Part shown: positions 40,845 through 51,670 of the stretch, in pieces
Position numbering within the stretch: position 1 is the stretch's first letter
Layout: each line of letters begins with the position of its first letter
Source of the DNA: Acanthosepion esculentum
Lineage: Eukaryota > Mollusca > Cephalopoda > Sepiida > Sepiidae
Assembly (NCBI GenBank): GCA_964036315.1
Contig: OZ038496.1
Location: 19,014,685 to 19,078,684 of the forward strand
Length of the DNA: 64,000 nucleotides
Reading direction: 5' to 3'
Program-made: the position numbers and the translations under genes
The notes under the pieces: generated by a model
What the model was told of the DNA's origin: nothing
Database searches by the model: none
Seen by the model: only the letters and a program-made list of their open reading frames with translations

Positions 40845-41345
40845 TGCATCAATGTGGCTTGACTTGGCTTGGAGCAATCAACCTGTGGCACTGATGTAGT
40901 GTTATGGAAGACCAGGTTGCTTTGATAACTGCCTTCTAGTAGTCAGTATTATTGGATCTCATGTCTCTCAACTTTCCCCTGACAATACCTCATATAATCT
41001 CTATGGAGTCCAGGTCAGGTGAGTGGCTAGCCAATCAAGTGCAGTAATCGCATAGTCAGTGAACCAGTTACAAGATGTTCTGCCTCTGTGGGCAGGTGCC
41101 AAGTCCTGCTGGAAATGGTAATCAACATCTCCATAAATCTTGTCAGCAGATGGAAACATGAAGGGCTCTAAAATCTCCAGGTAGAATGCTTTGTGCATTG
41201 GCTTTGGATTTGATAAAATACAGTGGACCACCACAGGCAGATAACATTTGTACCCCCAAATCATCGCAGGGCATCAAGAAAAGTGGATCCTATACCACTT
41301 TTCCTCCAGACTCTGGAACCTTGATATTATAGATGCTAAGTTTTC
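40845..41345 (-). pseudogene. Tc1-like transposase, C-terminal half
   Basis: The minus frame 41001-41264 reads MIWGYKCYLP, AFYLEILEPFMFPSADKIYG and DVDYHFQQDLAPAHRGRTS, then DYAITALDWLATH. This is the Tc1 catalytic core with the second catalytic Asp in FQQDLAPAH. A shift then leads to SPDLDSIE (the third acidic residue of the DD34E triad is in the NPIE-like box). The terminal IDAVIHRKKAPTVY matches the usual IDAVIHAKGAPTKY end. It is a different lineage from the transposase at 39785-40319. Dead. Confidence 0.88.
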
Positions 41346-41499
41346 TATTAATGTTTATATCAATTATATATAACTCTCGGGTTAATGGTAAGCTCTTTTG
41401 GATATAAATCCTTCTCACTCCTTGAAAGATGCCCACCCTGATTGACCATGTCTACAGGGATATAGCTGTACTGACAATGTTTGGCTAATTTCAGGTTGA

Positions 41500-41690
41500 T
41501 GAGGCTATTTAACCTATAGTTAGGGATTTTCAATTAAGAGTTGTTCTTCTCCTAGACCGATTGCCACCCAAGGCTATCGGACTATTTTCTATTTACCTAT
41601 AGCTGAGAAAAGAGATGGATTCATAACTTTCTCAAGTGTATCTGCATGTAAGTGAATGTAACAAACTTGACTGGAATTCAAACAAAGCTC
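41500..41690 (-). mobile_element. SINE-2 copy, minus
   Basis: Reversed, GAATTCCAGTCAAGTTTGTT, ACATTCACTTACATGCAG and TCTCAGCTATAGGTAAATAG match 14417-14700 from box B onwards. Confidence 0.7.
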
Positions 41691-41734
41691 TCCAATTCCT
41701 CAGTCAATATCCAATTGCTTCTCCATGCCTTTTA

Positions 41735-41848
41735 ATTATATATATAAATAATATATTTTATATATATAAATTATATATATTTTATATATATAAAGTATTA
41801 ATAAATATATATATATATAAATAATGTGTGTGTGTGTGTGTCATTATC

Positions 41849-41897
<49 letters not shown>

Positions 41898-41940
41898 TAT
41901 ATTTTGTTATCCCATATATGAGATAACCATATATAAATAT
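41735..41940. repeat. TA-rich palindromic microsatellite cluster
   Basis: TATATATAAATAATATAT-type units, a TG run at 41826-41840 and a long (TA)n at 41851-41890. Confidence 0.9.
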
Positions 41941-41964
41941 ATATTATGAAACTGGTAAGTTAAA

Positions 41965-42190
41965 TGGTGATTTTCTAAGCATAGCTTAGATGTAGTACAA
42001 GGCCAAAAGTATGGGATACCCAGTGAGGGTCAAATTCACTATTTAGTTGTAACAGATCGAGCAAGACAAGCTTGCTAACCATTACACTAAATCAAAGTTC
42101 CCCTGATTTTCTAAGTATAGTTTAGATGTGGCACAAGGCCAAAAGTACAGGGCACCCATTGAGTATTGAAATTACTATTCAGTATGTCTT
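41965..42190 (-). mobile_element. SINE-3 dimer, minus
   Basis: CTAAGCATAGCTTAGATGTA, CAAGGCCAAAAGTATGGGAT, GCTTGCTAACCATTACACTA, then CTAAGTATAGTTTAGATGTG, CAAGGCCAAAAGTACAGGGC. Same dimeric layout as 35645-35885. Confidence 0.7.
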
Positions 42191-42194
42191 AAAT

Positions 42195-42690
42195 CTTCAA
42201 TATATATGTATATATATATATATATATTATTAATTTAAAAAAAGAACATGCATAAATACTTCATGTATGCTTTTCTGTTTGACCATTGCAGATGTCGTCA
42301 TCTTTAACAGACTCAAATCTAAATGCACAGATTTAGTCAAATAATATCTTGCTTACCATACTGATCACTCACAATTCTTGACAATGACTGTGACAGTTGA
42401 AAAGTATGAGAATATAACAAAAAAACTTTGGACACTTTATTAATAATGTTTATCCCAATATAAAATGCCTCAGCCAGAAATTGAAAAGACAGTATAAAAA
42501 ATTTAATAGATAAAACTTGGTTGTTATATAATATATATATATATATATATAACAATTCCATATTACACTTCTCTCTAGAGCTTTCATACAATTCCCTCTC
42601 ACACTTGTTTCCCACTCCCACACATACATCTCATTAAAATTTTGTTTTTTATACCCAGAGTTATATTTTGTAATTTTTTTGAATTTGTAT
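42195..42690. other. microsatellites and unassigned DNA
   Basis: (TA)n at 42206-42227 and 42530-42551. CTGTTTGACCATTGCAG|ATGTCG near 42290 resembles an acceptor, but the frame after it closes within 15 codons. Confidence 0.4.
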
Positions 42691-42781
42691 GCCTGATGAA
42701 TTGGATCGTGATTATGATTCCAATGTAATAAATTATAACCATGAAATATTAGTGTTTTAGCCTCTTATATTTTATATACAT

Positions 42782-42840
<59 letters not shown>
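42690..42840 (+). repeat. palindrome-1 unit, single arm, plus (TA)n tail
   Basis: GCCTGATGAATTGGATCGTG, GATTCCAATGTAATAAATTA and GAAATATTAGTGTTTTAGCC, followed by a (TA)n(TG)n run at 42788-42840. Confidence 0.75.
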
Positions 42841-42842
<2 letters not shown>

Positions 42843-43261
42843 AATATGTAAAAATTCAGATATAAATAAAAAATATATCTGTAAAAAGACCATATGAATA
42901 GAAACAAAAAATAAATAAACACATAAATAATTCAGCAAATTAAAATAAAATAATAATAAGAATGTAAATAAATATATATAATCAAATAAGAAAAAATCCA
43001 ATACCAACAATAGTATTTAGTCAGTTTTGTTCATTAGGCATTAAATAGTATCACTTAGAATCCATCATAGTTTATTTTGACTTTCACTGTTCACTTTAGA
43101 ATATTTATGAGCATTCTTAAATTTAAGAATTTCGAAAACCTAACAATATTTTTTACTTTTGTTTATGAATACATGTTACAAATAAAATCCTTACATTGGA
43201 TAATGTTCATCAGAAGACAAAACATGTTGGAAAAGAACAGTTTTCCTTTTCTTTTTATTCA

Positions 43262-43307
<46 letters not shown>

Positions 43308-43715
43308 ATCTGATGGTCAGTTTTTCTGTTTTGCTTTGAAGTTTGTCATGTCTTGTACCAATATCAGGTTTGTCAGGTAGAATAACTCCTGTATTTTCTT
43401 TTATCAAAATGACAAGGTGGCATGTCCATATTTTATTTGCATCAATGACCACAGGAAATAAAGGATTGTCTTTATTATGGACAGTTACGCATAGTTATTG
43501 ATCGGTAACACGTAAATCGTGTTTCATAAACAGGAAAAATAAACAAGGAAACAGACAGGATCCCTAACATAGTTATTTATGGTCATTTTGTAAAAATATT
43601 CCTTTCTTAGTATTCATAATACTAAAGTTCTTAAATTATCTGTTGAGGGTACAAAATTTTGTTAGGGATTTAAAAATGGACATTTTAAAAGTGTATAAAT
43701 ATATATGTGGATGAC

Positions 43716-43765
<50 letters not shown>

Positions 43766-44380
43766 AACAAAATGGAAGTAAAACCCAGGATAAAAAATAA
43801 AGTAGATCATAAAATTTAATAAAAAAGGAACAAAGAAAAATGTCTAACTGGTTATTGCTTCTCACTCTTCAAAATCAGTCAAGGACAAAACATGTGCACA
43901 ATGACTAAAAAGTGATAAAAAAATTACTATATCAGTAGTGTAAATCAGATATAGATTACATTTACATCCAGCAACCATTCATTTTTCTTAAAAAGGGAAG
44001 GCTGCTTAGACTTAATATAAATGGTCTCAGTGGTTATCTCACTCACTGAGATAAAAATGATTGGTCAGTAACTTTTCAAAAAAAACTTCCTTTACCTTAG
44101 ATCTTGGATAAAAATACTTGTAAAGGATTGTATCAAACAACAAATCAGGAAAATTAAAAGCAATAATAATAATGGATACTTTATAAGAAAAGATTACTTC
44201 TTTATTGAATTTAATATAGTAACAATAAACAACAGAAACAATAAAAAATATACAAATTTGCAGTTAAGCAACATAAAATTTAACTACCAAAAATAATAAT
44301 AATAACCCCAGGAAACTTGTCACTCTCTGTGATATGAAAGATGGTACTTGTGAGCACTGCTAACATACTCAGAAAAACTC
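42841..44380. other. AT-rich DNA with two long (TA)n runs
   Basis: (AT)n at 43264-43302 and 43719-43763. No coding or transposon signal recognised over about 1.5 kb. Confidence 0.45.
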
Positions 44381-44387
44381 TTTCATT

Positions 44388-44464
44388 TATGGGCTGTATA
44401 GCCTCATGGATAAAAGCATTGGTGAAGTTGATCAAGTTACCTGACAGTTATGCGTTCAATCCCT
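44388..44464 (+). repeat. tRNA-like SINE head
   Basis: GGGCTGTATAGCCTCATGGA TAAAAGCA, then GCGTTCAATCCCTGG, gives box A (TAGCCTCATGG) and box B (GTTCAATCC) at tRNA spacing. No matching stems for a full cloverleaf are preserved. It abuts the LINE-B tail. Confidence 0.5.
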
Positions 44465-44612
44465 GGATTCTTCTTCTTCAGGACGTTGGCAATCATGGCT
44501 TTCCACAACTTTCTGTGTTTTTTAGTTCTCAATAAATTTTAATCTTTTTCACCATCTCTCCAAACCTTGCTGTACCATCCATTCACTGAAGCCTGTCAGG
44601 TAGGTTTATAGT
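44465..44612 (-). mobile_element. LINE-B 3' tail, minus
   Basis: GGACGTTGGCAATCATGGCT TTCCACAACTTTC, CTCAATAAATTTTAATC and CATCCATTCACTGAAGC. Same block as one unit of the 182-bp array. Confidence 0.75.
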
Positions 44613-45690
44613 GGGTTATCAGTTATAGTGAAGTGTATGAGTTTTGAAACAGATTGGTTTGATCTGGCCTTGTTAGTTAGAAATCCCACCATAATAGGGG
44701 TATAAAACAAGAAAATCAAATTGCAAAGTAAAACAACAAATTTATATACATATAAAACAATTAAGGTTTTTTACAAATAAAATTAATGTATTTTGGTTGA
44801 TACAAGGTCGTCAAAATGTTCGTAGTAGTCATTGCAAGAATGAGTTTATGTGTACGTAGGCAGGAACATATGTGTGTATGTATGTATGTATGAGTGTTAT
44901 CGAAGGGTAGGAATGTCTTTGAAGTAATCGCTCAGTCTTAAAATGTTCCGTTCATTTATCAAGTATAAAAGAGGTGAAGGAGAAAGGTAGAGATAATAAT
45001 AATGATCGCGTGACGTTTTTCAAGGGATGTGTTAATATGCTTGTCTCCTCTCTGGTGACAGGCGAACTTGCCCATCTTTTATTTTGTTTGTGGGGCTTGA
45101 AAAGATAATTTGGGAATTCACTCCCAGATATGATTCGGGCCTTTCCATTGAACAATGAACAAACTTCACATCAGCTCGCAAAAAGGTTTGTAAAAGAATT
45201 TGTTTCTGAGATTTGAAGATTATTTGATTTTGTTTTTAAATGTTTCCGAGTTTTCCATTGGCTGAAAACATTTCGCATCAAGGTGTGAAATTTCACGAGT
45301 TTTGTTTTGGATTCGCTTTTGCGTGTGTGTTAAGCAAAGTTTGTAAATTCGAGTCTTTTTAATTTCTAACAAAATCAATGAGTCAGTGCTTAGCATTTGA
45401 ATTTTAAATCTAGATCTTGTTTTGTTCACTACAGGTTATATGTTGTTTTACACTGTAAATATCAATATCACAAGGGAGAATTAACTGATAAGATTTCCTC
45501 TTGCATAGAAAATTGAATGAGAATTGTCTCCACTACCCACCATAGATTGAACAGGGAGTTTGGTTTGAAATTATAAAACAGTTCCCTTAACTACAAGATA
45601 GCACAAGGATATAACAACGGTGACTAGAGAAACCATGATGAGGACATTAGTCCTAGTAAATCAGTGTATAATGATGATAATTCTTTATCT
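44613..45690. other. no recognised feature
   Basis: Two minus frames of 67-69 codons (44952-45155 and 45220-45429) overlap this stretch. They lack motifs I know and splice support. Repeat-poor. Confidence 0.35.
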
Positions 45691-45699
45691 CAAAGATTC

Positions 45700-45755
45700 A
45701 GACAAAAAATTATCAGACTAGTAGATAATTGGAATAAAGGAATCCATATGTATTA
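45700..45755 (+). repeat. direct repeat, copy 1
   Basis: GACAAAAAATTATCAGACTA GTAGATAATTGGAATAAAGG AATCCAT is repeated at 45987-46040. Confidence 0.85.
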
Positions 45756-45859
45756 TATTCCTATTAGCACGGAATATAACACAACCTATATATAACATCT
45801 TTCTTGCACTTTTGTTTTTATCCCTATTATTTTTAACATTGTTATATCAGTAGTTTTTT

Positions 45860-45985
45860 TTTTCATTTAACCTCAAGCAAGGCAGCAAAGGCAGTAAGAT
45901 TCAGGGGGTTAGTGAATGTGAAAGAATATAAGAAATATTAATAAGGAGAGAGAATAATAGAAGAACAGGAATTAAGAAGATAACA
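45860..45985 (-). mobile_element. LINE-A 3' tail, minus
   Basis: TTTAACCTCAAGCAAGGCAG, AGTAAGATTCAGGGGGTTAG and GAACAGGAATTAAGAAGATA. Confidence 0.75.
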
Positions 45986-45986
45986 A

Positions 45987-46040
45987 TTGACAAAAAATTA
46001 TCAGACTAGTAGATGATTTGAATAAAGGAATCCATTCAAA
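45987..46040 (+). repeat. direct repeat, copy 2
   Basis: Differs from 45700-45755 at a few positions (GATGATTTGAAT for GATAATTGGAAT). Confidence 0.85.
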
Positions 46041-46059
46041 ATTTCTGAAAAGTTACTCA

Positions 46060-46365
46060 TTTTTTTTTAATCATTTTGCTCCAAGCAAGGTAACAAAGCC
46101 ACTAAGATGCTGGGGAGGGAGGTTACTGGTTTTGAAAGAATATAAGAAAAAGAAAAACATTAATAAGGAGCAAGAACAATAAAAGAATAGGAATTAAGAA
46201 GACAGAAGATAACAATTGACATAGAATTTAAATTTTTGAAGATCGAACTTGACTTGAAAGCAAGAAGCTAGAATAGAGTTTCATCAGCAAGAAGTGCAAA
46301 GAAAAGAAACTGCCAGAATAGAACTTATGGTTACAGCAATCCCTTTTAACTGTAAAATGATGAGA
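46060..46365 (-). mobile_element. LINE-A 3' end, minus
   Basis: T run, then AATCATTTTGCTCCAAGCAA, CACTAAGATGCTGGGGAGG, GAACTTGACTTGAAAGC and AAGTGCAAAGAAAAGAAACT. About 300 bp, nearly the same extent as 46910-47190. Confidence 0.85.
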
Positions 46366-46615
46366 TCTGGTCACTAATCTAGTAATGATGAAATCTTACA
46401 TATGTAGGTGAAAGGAATGAAATACAACAAATGCTACTTGCAGTTCTATACTGAGAAATGCTGAAGATACCTGGATACTTATTGTTAAATTTTCAATTTT
46501 ACATTTCTCATCTATCAAGATACATAACTTAACCAACCTAATTCAGCATTCTTCCATTTTTGTTTTTATCCCTATTATTTTTAAATATCCAATATTATTA
46601 TTATATCTGTAATTT

Positions 46616-46671
46616 ATTTTCATTTCATCCCAAGTAAGGTAACAAAGCTACTAAGACACAGACGGGTTCAG
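46616..46671 (-). mobile_element. LINE-A 3' tail fragment, minus
   Basis: TTTTCATTTCATCCCAAGTA AGGTAACAAAGCTACTAAGA, truncated by the SINE-2 that follows. Confidence 0.75.
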
Positions 46672-46915
46672 TCAGTTACGTGCCATGCTTGATACACGCT
46701 TAGACAATCATGTATCTTTCGATACATGACTGACAAGGCAGATTTTTTTCCTGTAGTAGTTTGCCATTTCTTTCTGCAGTAGACCAGTTGCCATCCAACA
46801 GTATAGAACTCGATCTGTCCTGCTATTTACTCATAGTTGGAGGGAGAAGAAGATGATTCACACCTTTCCCAAGGGTATTAGCACATAAGCAAATGTAATG
46901 AATTTGACTGGAATC
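46672..46915 (-). mobile_element. SINE-2 copy, minus, between two LINE-A tails
   Basis: Reversed, it shows GATTCCAGTCAAATTCATTA, CATTTGCTTATGTGCTAATA, GAATCATCTTCTTCTCCCTC and TAGACCAGTTGCC-like body sequence. The box B end meets the LINE-A tail ATCATTTTGCTCC. Confidence 0.7.
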
Positions 46916-47190
46916 ATTTTGCTCCAAGCAAGGTAACAAAGTCACTAAGATGCTGGGGAGGGGGGTTACTGGTTTTGAAAGAATATAAGAAAAAGAAAAA
47001 CATTAATAAGAAGCAAGAACAGTAAAAGAACAGGAATTAAGAAGATGGAAGATAATGATTGACATTGCATTTAAATTTTTAAAGATCAAAGTTAACTGGA
47101 AAGCAAGACACTGGGAGAGAATTCCACAAGCGAGAAGTGTGAGAAAGTAAACTGTTAGCATAGAAATTGCAGCTAATCCAGCCATTTAAA
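46910..47190 (-). mobile_element. LINE-A 3' end, minus
   Basis: Same order and extent as 46060-46365, including the lineage-specific GATGCTGGGGAGG and ACTGGTTTTGAAAGAATATAAG. The reversed C-terminal frame reads LLACGILSQCLAFQLTLIFK. Confidence 0.85.
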
Positions 47191-47216
47191 CTGTAAGATG
47201 CTGTGAACTTGAAACC

Positions 47217-47290
47217 TGAAGAAGGTCAGAGAATAGAATGATCAAAATATTGTGCTGATAACAACAAAGATGAAGCTAGCAAATAATAAT
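47217..47290 (+). mobile_element. SINE-1-like tail fragment
   Basis: CTGAAGAAGGTCAGAGAATA, then CAAAATATTGTG and AACAAAGATGAAG. Confidence 0.55.
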
Positions 47291-47354
47291 GATAATTTGT
47301 CATCAACAAATTCAATCAAAACCAAGCAAAAAAGATATTGTAAATATTGTACAA

Positions 47355-48085
47355 CTAGTAGCATGGCCCGGCGTATCCCGTGCTTGATTCAAAAATCATA
47401 CAACTCATACAGCAATTGCTATCACTTGACTTAAAATATTTTTGCCCTTCCTTGCCTTTAAAGGAGTGCCCTTTGCTGTGCTGATGTTGCTACATGCCTT
47501 ACTTCTTGCCTATCTCACACTGCAAATTTTTTCTAAGCTCTATACTAAACATTAAATCTGTTACGAAAAAAGAACTAAACAAACTGAACACAAAACGATC
47601 AGCTTTAAAAAAGGACTTGTAACTGGAAAAACCGAATGAAAAAAGAATGTTAACAACAAATATTTTTTCACACCCAACCCAGTTCTGCAGAATCAGAATC
47701 AACGTTGAGTTTAAGCAAGCGAATGAGCCAATTGGAGTAAAGTACCATTTAAATTTTTCCCACTTGTGACGAATGTAGCTATCGATTTTTGTTGCATGGT
47801 AGCATGCTAGTTAACATCCATGTCAGTCAGCTGTTGGCTCTCACACTGGCCAATAGAATCTTCCTGCCTGTTCGTGGCATGGCAGCCACTATAGGCTCTC
47901 ACTCTGGCCAGTAGAAAATGGCTGCAAACTACATGAAAACTACCGTAGAAGCATGAAAAAATCAATTATTTCCATTATCGATGGGAGTTGGGAAATGCAA
48001 AGTCAGTCTTGGCCTTTTCACTAACTTGGAGCATGTGCATGTAAATTTTGGTGCAAATCCGTCGAAAAATGCAGCCGTGCATTTG

Positions 48086-48133
<48 letters not shown>

Positions 48134-48140
48134 CCTGCCT
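47355..48140 (+). repeat. unassigned element ending in (CA)n and TTTTATAGATAGAGAT
   Basis: It starts CTAGTAGCATGGCCCGGCGT ATCCCG and ends TTTTGGTGCAAATCCGTCG, GCAGCCGTGCAT, a (CA)n run and TTTTATAGATAGAGAT. Such start and end signatures occur on widespread invertebrate retroposons with RTE-like tails. I see no coding region. Confidence 0.4.
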
Positions 48141-48296
48141 TTTATAGATAGAGATCATTTTAGTCACATAAAACCACAGAGAAAACTTAATCACAGTTCA
48201 AATAAAAAGAAAAAATTTAAACATTTTTATCTAAATGTTATCTTTGGAAATCCCTTAAATATGTGAAAACCATTTGTTTATTCCAACCCCAATACT

Positions 48297-48297
<1 letters not shown>

Positions 48298-48334
<37 letters not shown>

Positions 48335-48336
48335 AA
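48298..48336. repeat. (CA)n(TA)n microsatellite
   Basis: CA run then TA. Confidence 0.9.
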
Positions 48337-48559
48337 CATAGTCCAATGAAGTCTTATTATAATGCAGTCATAAGAATCAGTTCATCTCACGCAGGATTCT
48401 TTTAAGAAGAAAATAGTTACAATGCTTATCTTATAAGACACTGGCAGTGATTTCAGTCTTCACTGAATACTCACTGTAAGACTAACATGATTTCCGTAAT
48501 TGTTTTCTTCTGTGCCACTATATTGTGCAATTTAATCTGGTGGAGTAATTGACTAATTG

Positions 48560-48960
48560 GTTAAATGTAATTGGCAAACAGAATTCACTCATTTTTCAGT
48601 AAACAATAAAAAAAAAGAAAGAATAAAAATAGTGCAAAATAATACTAAGCAAACAATATATATGCAAGGCAAAAGTAAGCAAAGCAACAGTAATCAATCA
48701 CAAAGTTCACAAAGTAAGAACTGTATTCACACTCAAAAGGGATACACTCAAGTTTTGCAGTATCCTGACTTCAAGGTAAGAAAGAACAAAATATAGCAAA
48801 TATTCCCAAGAAGTGGTACATTTTTATTGGTTAGGAAGAAATCCCAGCATGCATCTGTAGGATTTGTCTATAAATTTGGAGATTTAGTGATTATTTCATA
48901 CAAGGATTGGAATCAACACTATCACTATATTGCACAATTTATTTTCTCTTTTCGTTTAGG
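48560..48960 (+). repeat. repeat F copy
   Basis: AAGCAAACAATATATATGCA, AAGCAAAGCAACAGTAATCA, ACACTCAAAAGGGATACACT, CCTGACTTCAAGG, CCCAGCATGCATCTG and TAAATTTGGAGATTTAGTGA align with 26441-26835. Confidence 0.65.
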
Positions 48961-49239
48961 AAATTTAGGCTTTAGAATAAAATTTCAGCCATCTTTGAAA
49001 GATGCAGCTGATGTACTGTCACTTGCACTTGTCAGGATGCCTTGCTTATGTTTATCTATACCCAGTTGAAACCATTTTGTTCTCTTTGTGTTTACAGCAT
49101 AAGATGATGCTTCAGCAAACAGCATTTGACTCTTAGAAAAACTCAGTGGAATGGTTTAGATTTCAAACATTTGAAAAGGGAAAAAATTACTTGAATGTAA
49201 CAATTTCTTTCTCTCTCTTACTCATACACACATGAGATA

Positions 49240-49576
<337 letters not shown>

Positions 49577-49579
49577 TAT

Positions 49580-50125
49580 ATTTTCTGTTTATACATTATT
49601 TTTATTGATACAACTTATGTAAATGTTCTGTTTTTTCGTTTTTTTTCATCATTTTTTTATTTAAATAAATAGTATTAATTACATTTACTGGCCTGAATGT
49701 TCAAGAAATTTCATAAAAACTGTGTTTCTTCAATAGGAATCAAACCTGTAACTGCAATGGGAGCCATAATTTGATCTGATGTGTTGTCAACCATTCAGCC
49801 ACAAAGGAGCATCTGGCTAGCAGAGTCTGAATTACAGTTTATAAGCAACAAATCTTTGAGGATCTTTCCTGAATGATCATATCTGCTCACGAAACGTACC
49901 TTAATGTAAAATTGACAACATACCATGAAAAGAATTCAGTCTGACAATTATTTAATATATTTTCTGTTTATACATTATTTTAATAGATACAATTTATTTA
50001 AGTAAATGCTCTGTTTTTTTGTTTTTTTAAATAAAGAGCATTAATTCATTTAATTTAATCTTTTATTAATTTAAATAAACATTATTAATTACATTTACCA
50101 GTCTAAAAACATTCAGGCTGGTGAA
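49580..50125 (-). mobile_element. SINE-5 unit flanked by two direct copies of its A block
   Basis: The A block (TTTTCTGTTTATACATTATT ... ATTAATTACATTTA) lies at 49580-49720 and again at 49957-50105 in the same direction. Between them is a tRNA-like segment on minus (49726-49808) with box B GGTTTGATTCC and D-arm-like GGCTGAATGGTTGACA. The B block corresponds to the 8.3-9.0-kb inverted repeat. Confidence 0.7.
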
Positions 50126-50129
50126 TATA

Positions 50130-50354
50130 TAGGGTTTCTGAAGAAAATGTACTCACTCTTTAAATGACAATAAATGCAGTGTTTATTGACTTACAAACAA
50201 GATTAATGGTTAAAATTAAGAAATTAATGTTTATTGAATTACAAAGACTTAAATATTAAATTAAATGCGTCTGAATAAATATTCAAACTGATGATGAAGT
50301 AAAAAACTGTGTCCATTTTTGGGGACACCCTATCTATCTATCTATCTAACTATC

Positions 50355-50389
<35 letters not shown>

Positions 50390-51145
50390 AGCAAAGAGAG
50401 AGATAGTATAAATATTTCTTATATGATAAATGGACATTTTGTACACACACAAACACACACACATTTATATATATGACTGTTTTTTTTCTATTATTGAAAA
50501 CAGACTTTTATACAAATGTGTTTGTGCATAAAATATGTAGACATGATAAAATTGTTTGCCACAGACTGCTTTACAATTAATCTATTCAAAAATAAGCAAT
50601 TCTTAATAAAAAACACCTATTCTTTTATACAAAGTAACAAATTTCAAAAATATAAAAGGAAAACATGATCCTAAGAAACTAGTTTGTATATTGCATCAAT
50701 ATCAGCTGTTGTTTATAAAATGACTACTGGCTAATCTGGTGATCCTTTTGAAATATTATTTCCTCGTTATTTAGTGAAAATATTTCTGCATCAGAATAAA
50801 TCAATATAAAACTTTGCATCTTATTGTTAAACATGTAAAATGAATTTTCTCACAAGTTAAAAGATGATACTTCAATTTAAATCTGGATGAGAATCTGACC
50901 GAATGGTGAATATATAAGACAATTTGGAAAACTCATACTATGACATGATTCACTGCTTAAAAAGCGTCATCAGAAAAATGACTTTCATTGCAACCAAATC
51001 TGTTAGCAGAAGACAGAATGGGATTCGTGTTAGTTATATATACACATTTATTTTTTCTAACATTAACTGAATCATTTTCTAAATTTGATTTTACTGATTT
51101 CAATTTTTATTTATATATTCAAATGTTTTAAGATTTTTCACATCC
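50130..51145. other. no recognised feature apart from a microsatellite
   Basis: (TATC)n(TA)n at 50332-50390. The rest is AT-rich and unassigned. Confidence 0.4.
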
Positions 51146-51149
51146 TTGG

Positions 51150-51670
51150 GATGGCCAAGGATGCATTCCAAAAAGCTGGGCAGAGTATTGCAAGACAGGA
51201 GGATTTCTTTCATAACAAAGATTAGAGTACTGAGCTGTTACATGACATCTGTCCTCTTTTATGGCAGTGAATGTTGAACAGTCCCCTCCAAGATGAAGAA
51301 GAGACTTGAAGCAACAAAAATGCGGTTCTACAGAAAAATGCTGAGGATATCATGGACCAAGCATGTGAGCAATTATGAGGTCTTGGAGAGGATGCAAACA
51401 AGGAGGAGGCTTATATTTAACATCAGGCAGCTGAAGTTTCTGGGACACGTAAGGAGGGCCTGGAGAATCTGATACTCACAAGTTGAATAGAGGGAAAGAG
51501 AGACAAAGGAAAGCAATGCATGACATGCCTGGCAGGCTTAAGCAATTGGATGACAGAACATGGTTTGGGGGGAGGTGACAGAGGGATGAAACTTATTGAG
51601 AGCTACAAGGGATAGGAGGTAGTGAGGAGCCATGATCGCCTACGTCCGGAAAGGACAGAGCACATAGAAA
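51150..51670 (+). mobile_element. LINE-B, longest C-terminal copy
   Basis: Read through frameshifts it gives KDAFQKAGQSIARQ, KIRVLSCYMTSVLFYGSE, CWTVPSKMKKRLEATKMRFY, RKMLRISWTKHVSNYEVLER, RRRLIFNIRQLKFLGH and, after a break, the RKRQRKAM and ATRDRR-like tail. This order is the region after the RT palm in endonuclease/RT-type LINEs. It contains an in-frame stop and at least two indels. Confidence 0.85.

Noticed and set aside
42280..42345. Exon after ACCATTGCAG at about 42291
   Set aside because: Good acceptor but every frame closes within about 17 codons and there is no donor.
47361..47420. Helitron end (CTAG...)
   Set aside because: CTAG alone is not diagnostic; no TC start, no terminal hairpin and no Rep/helicase sequence seen.
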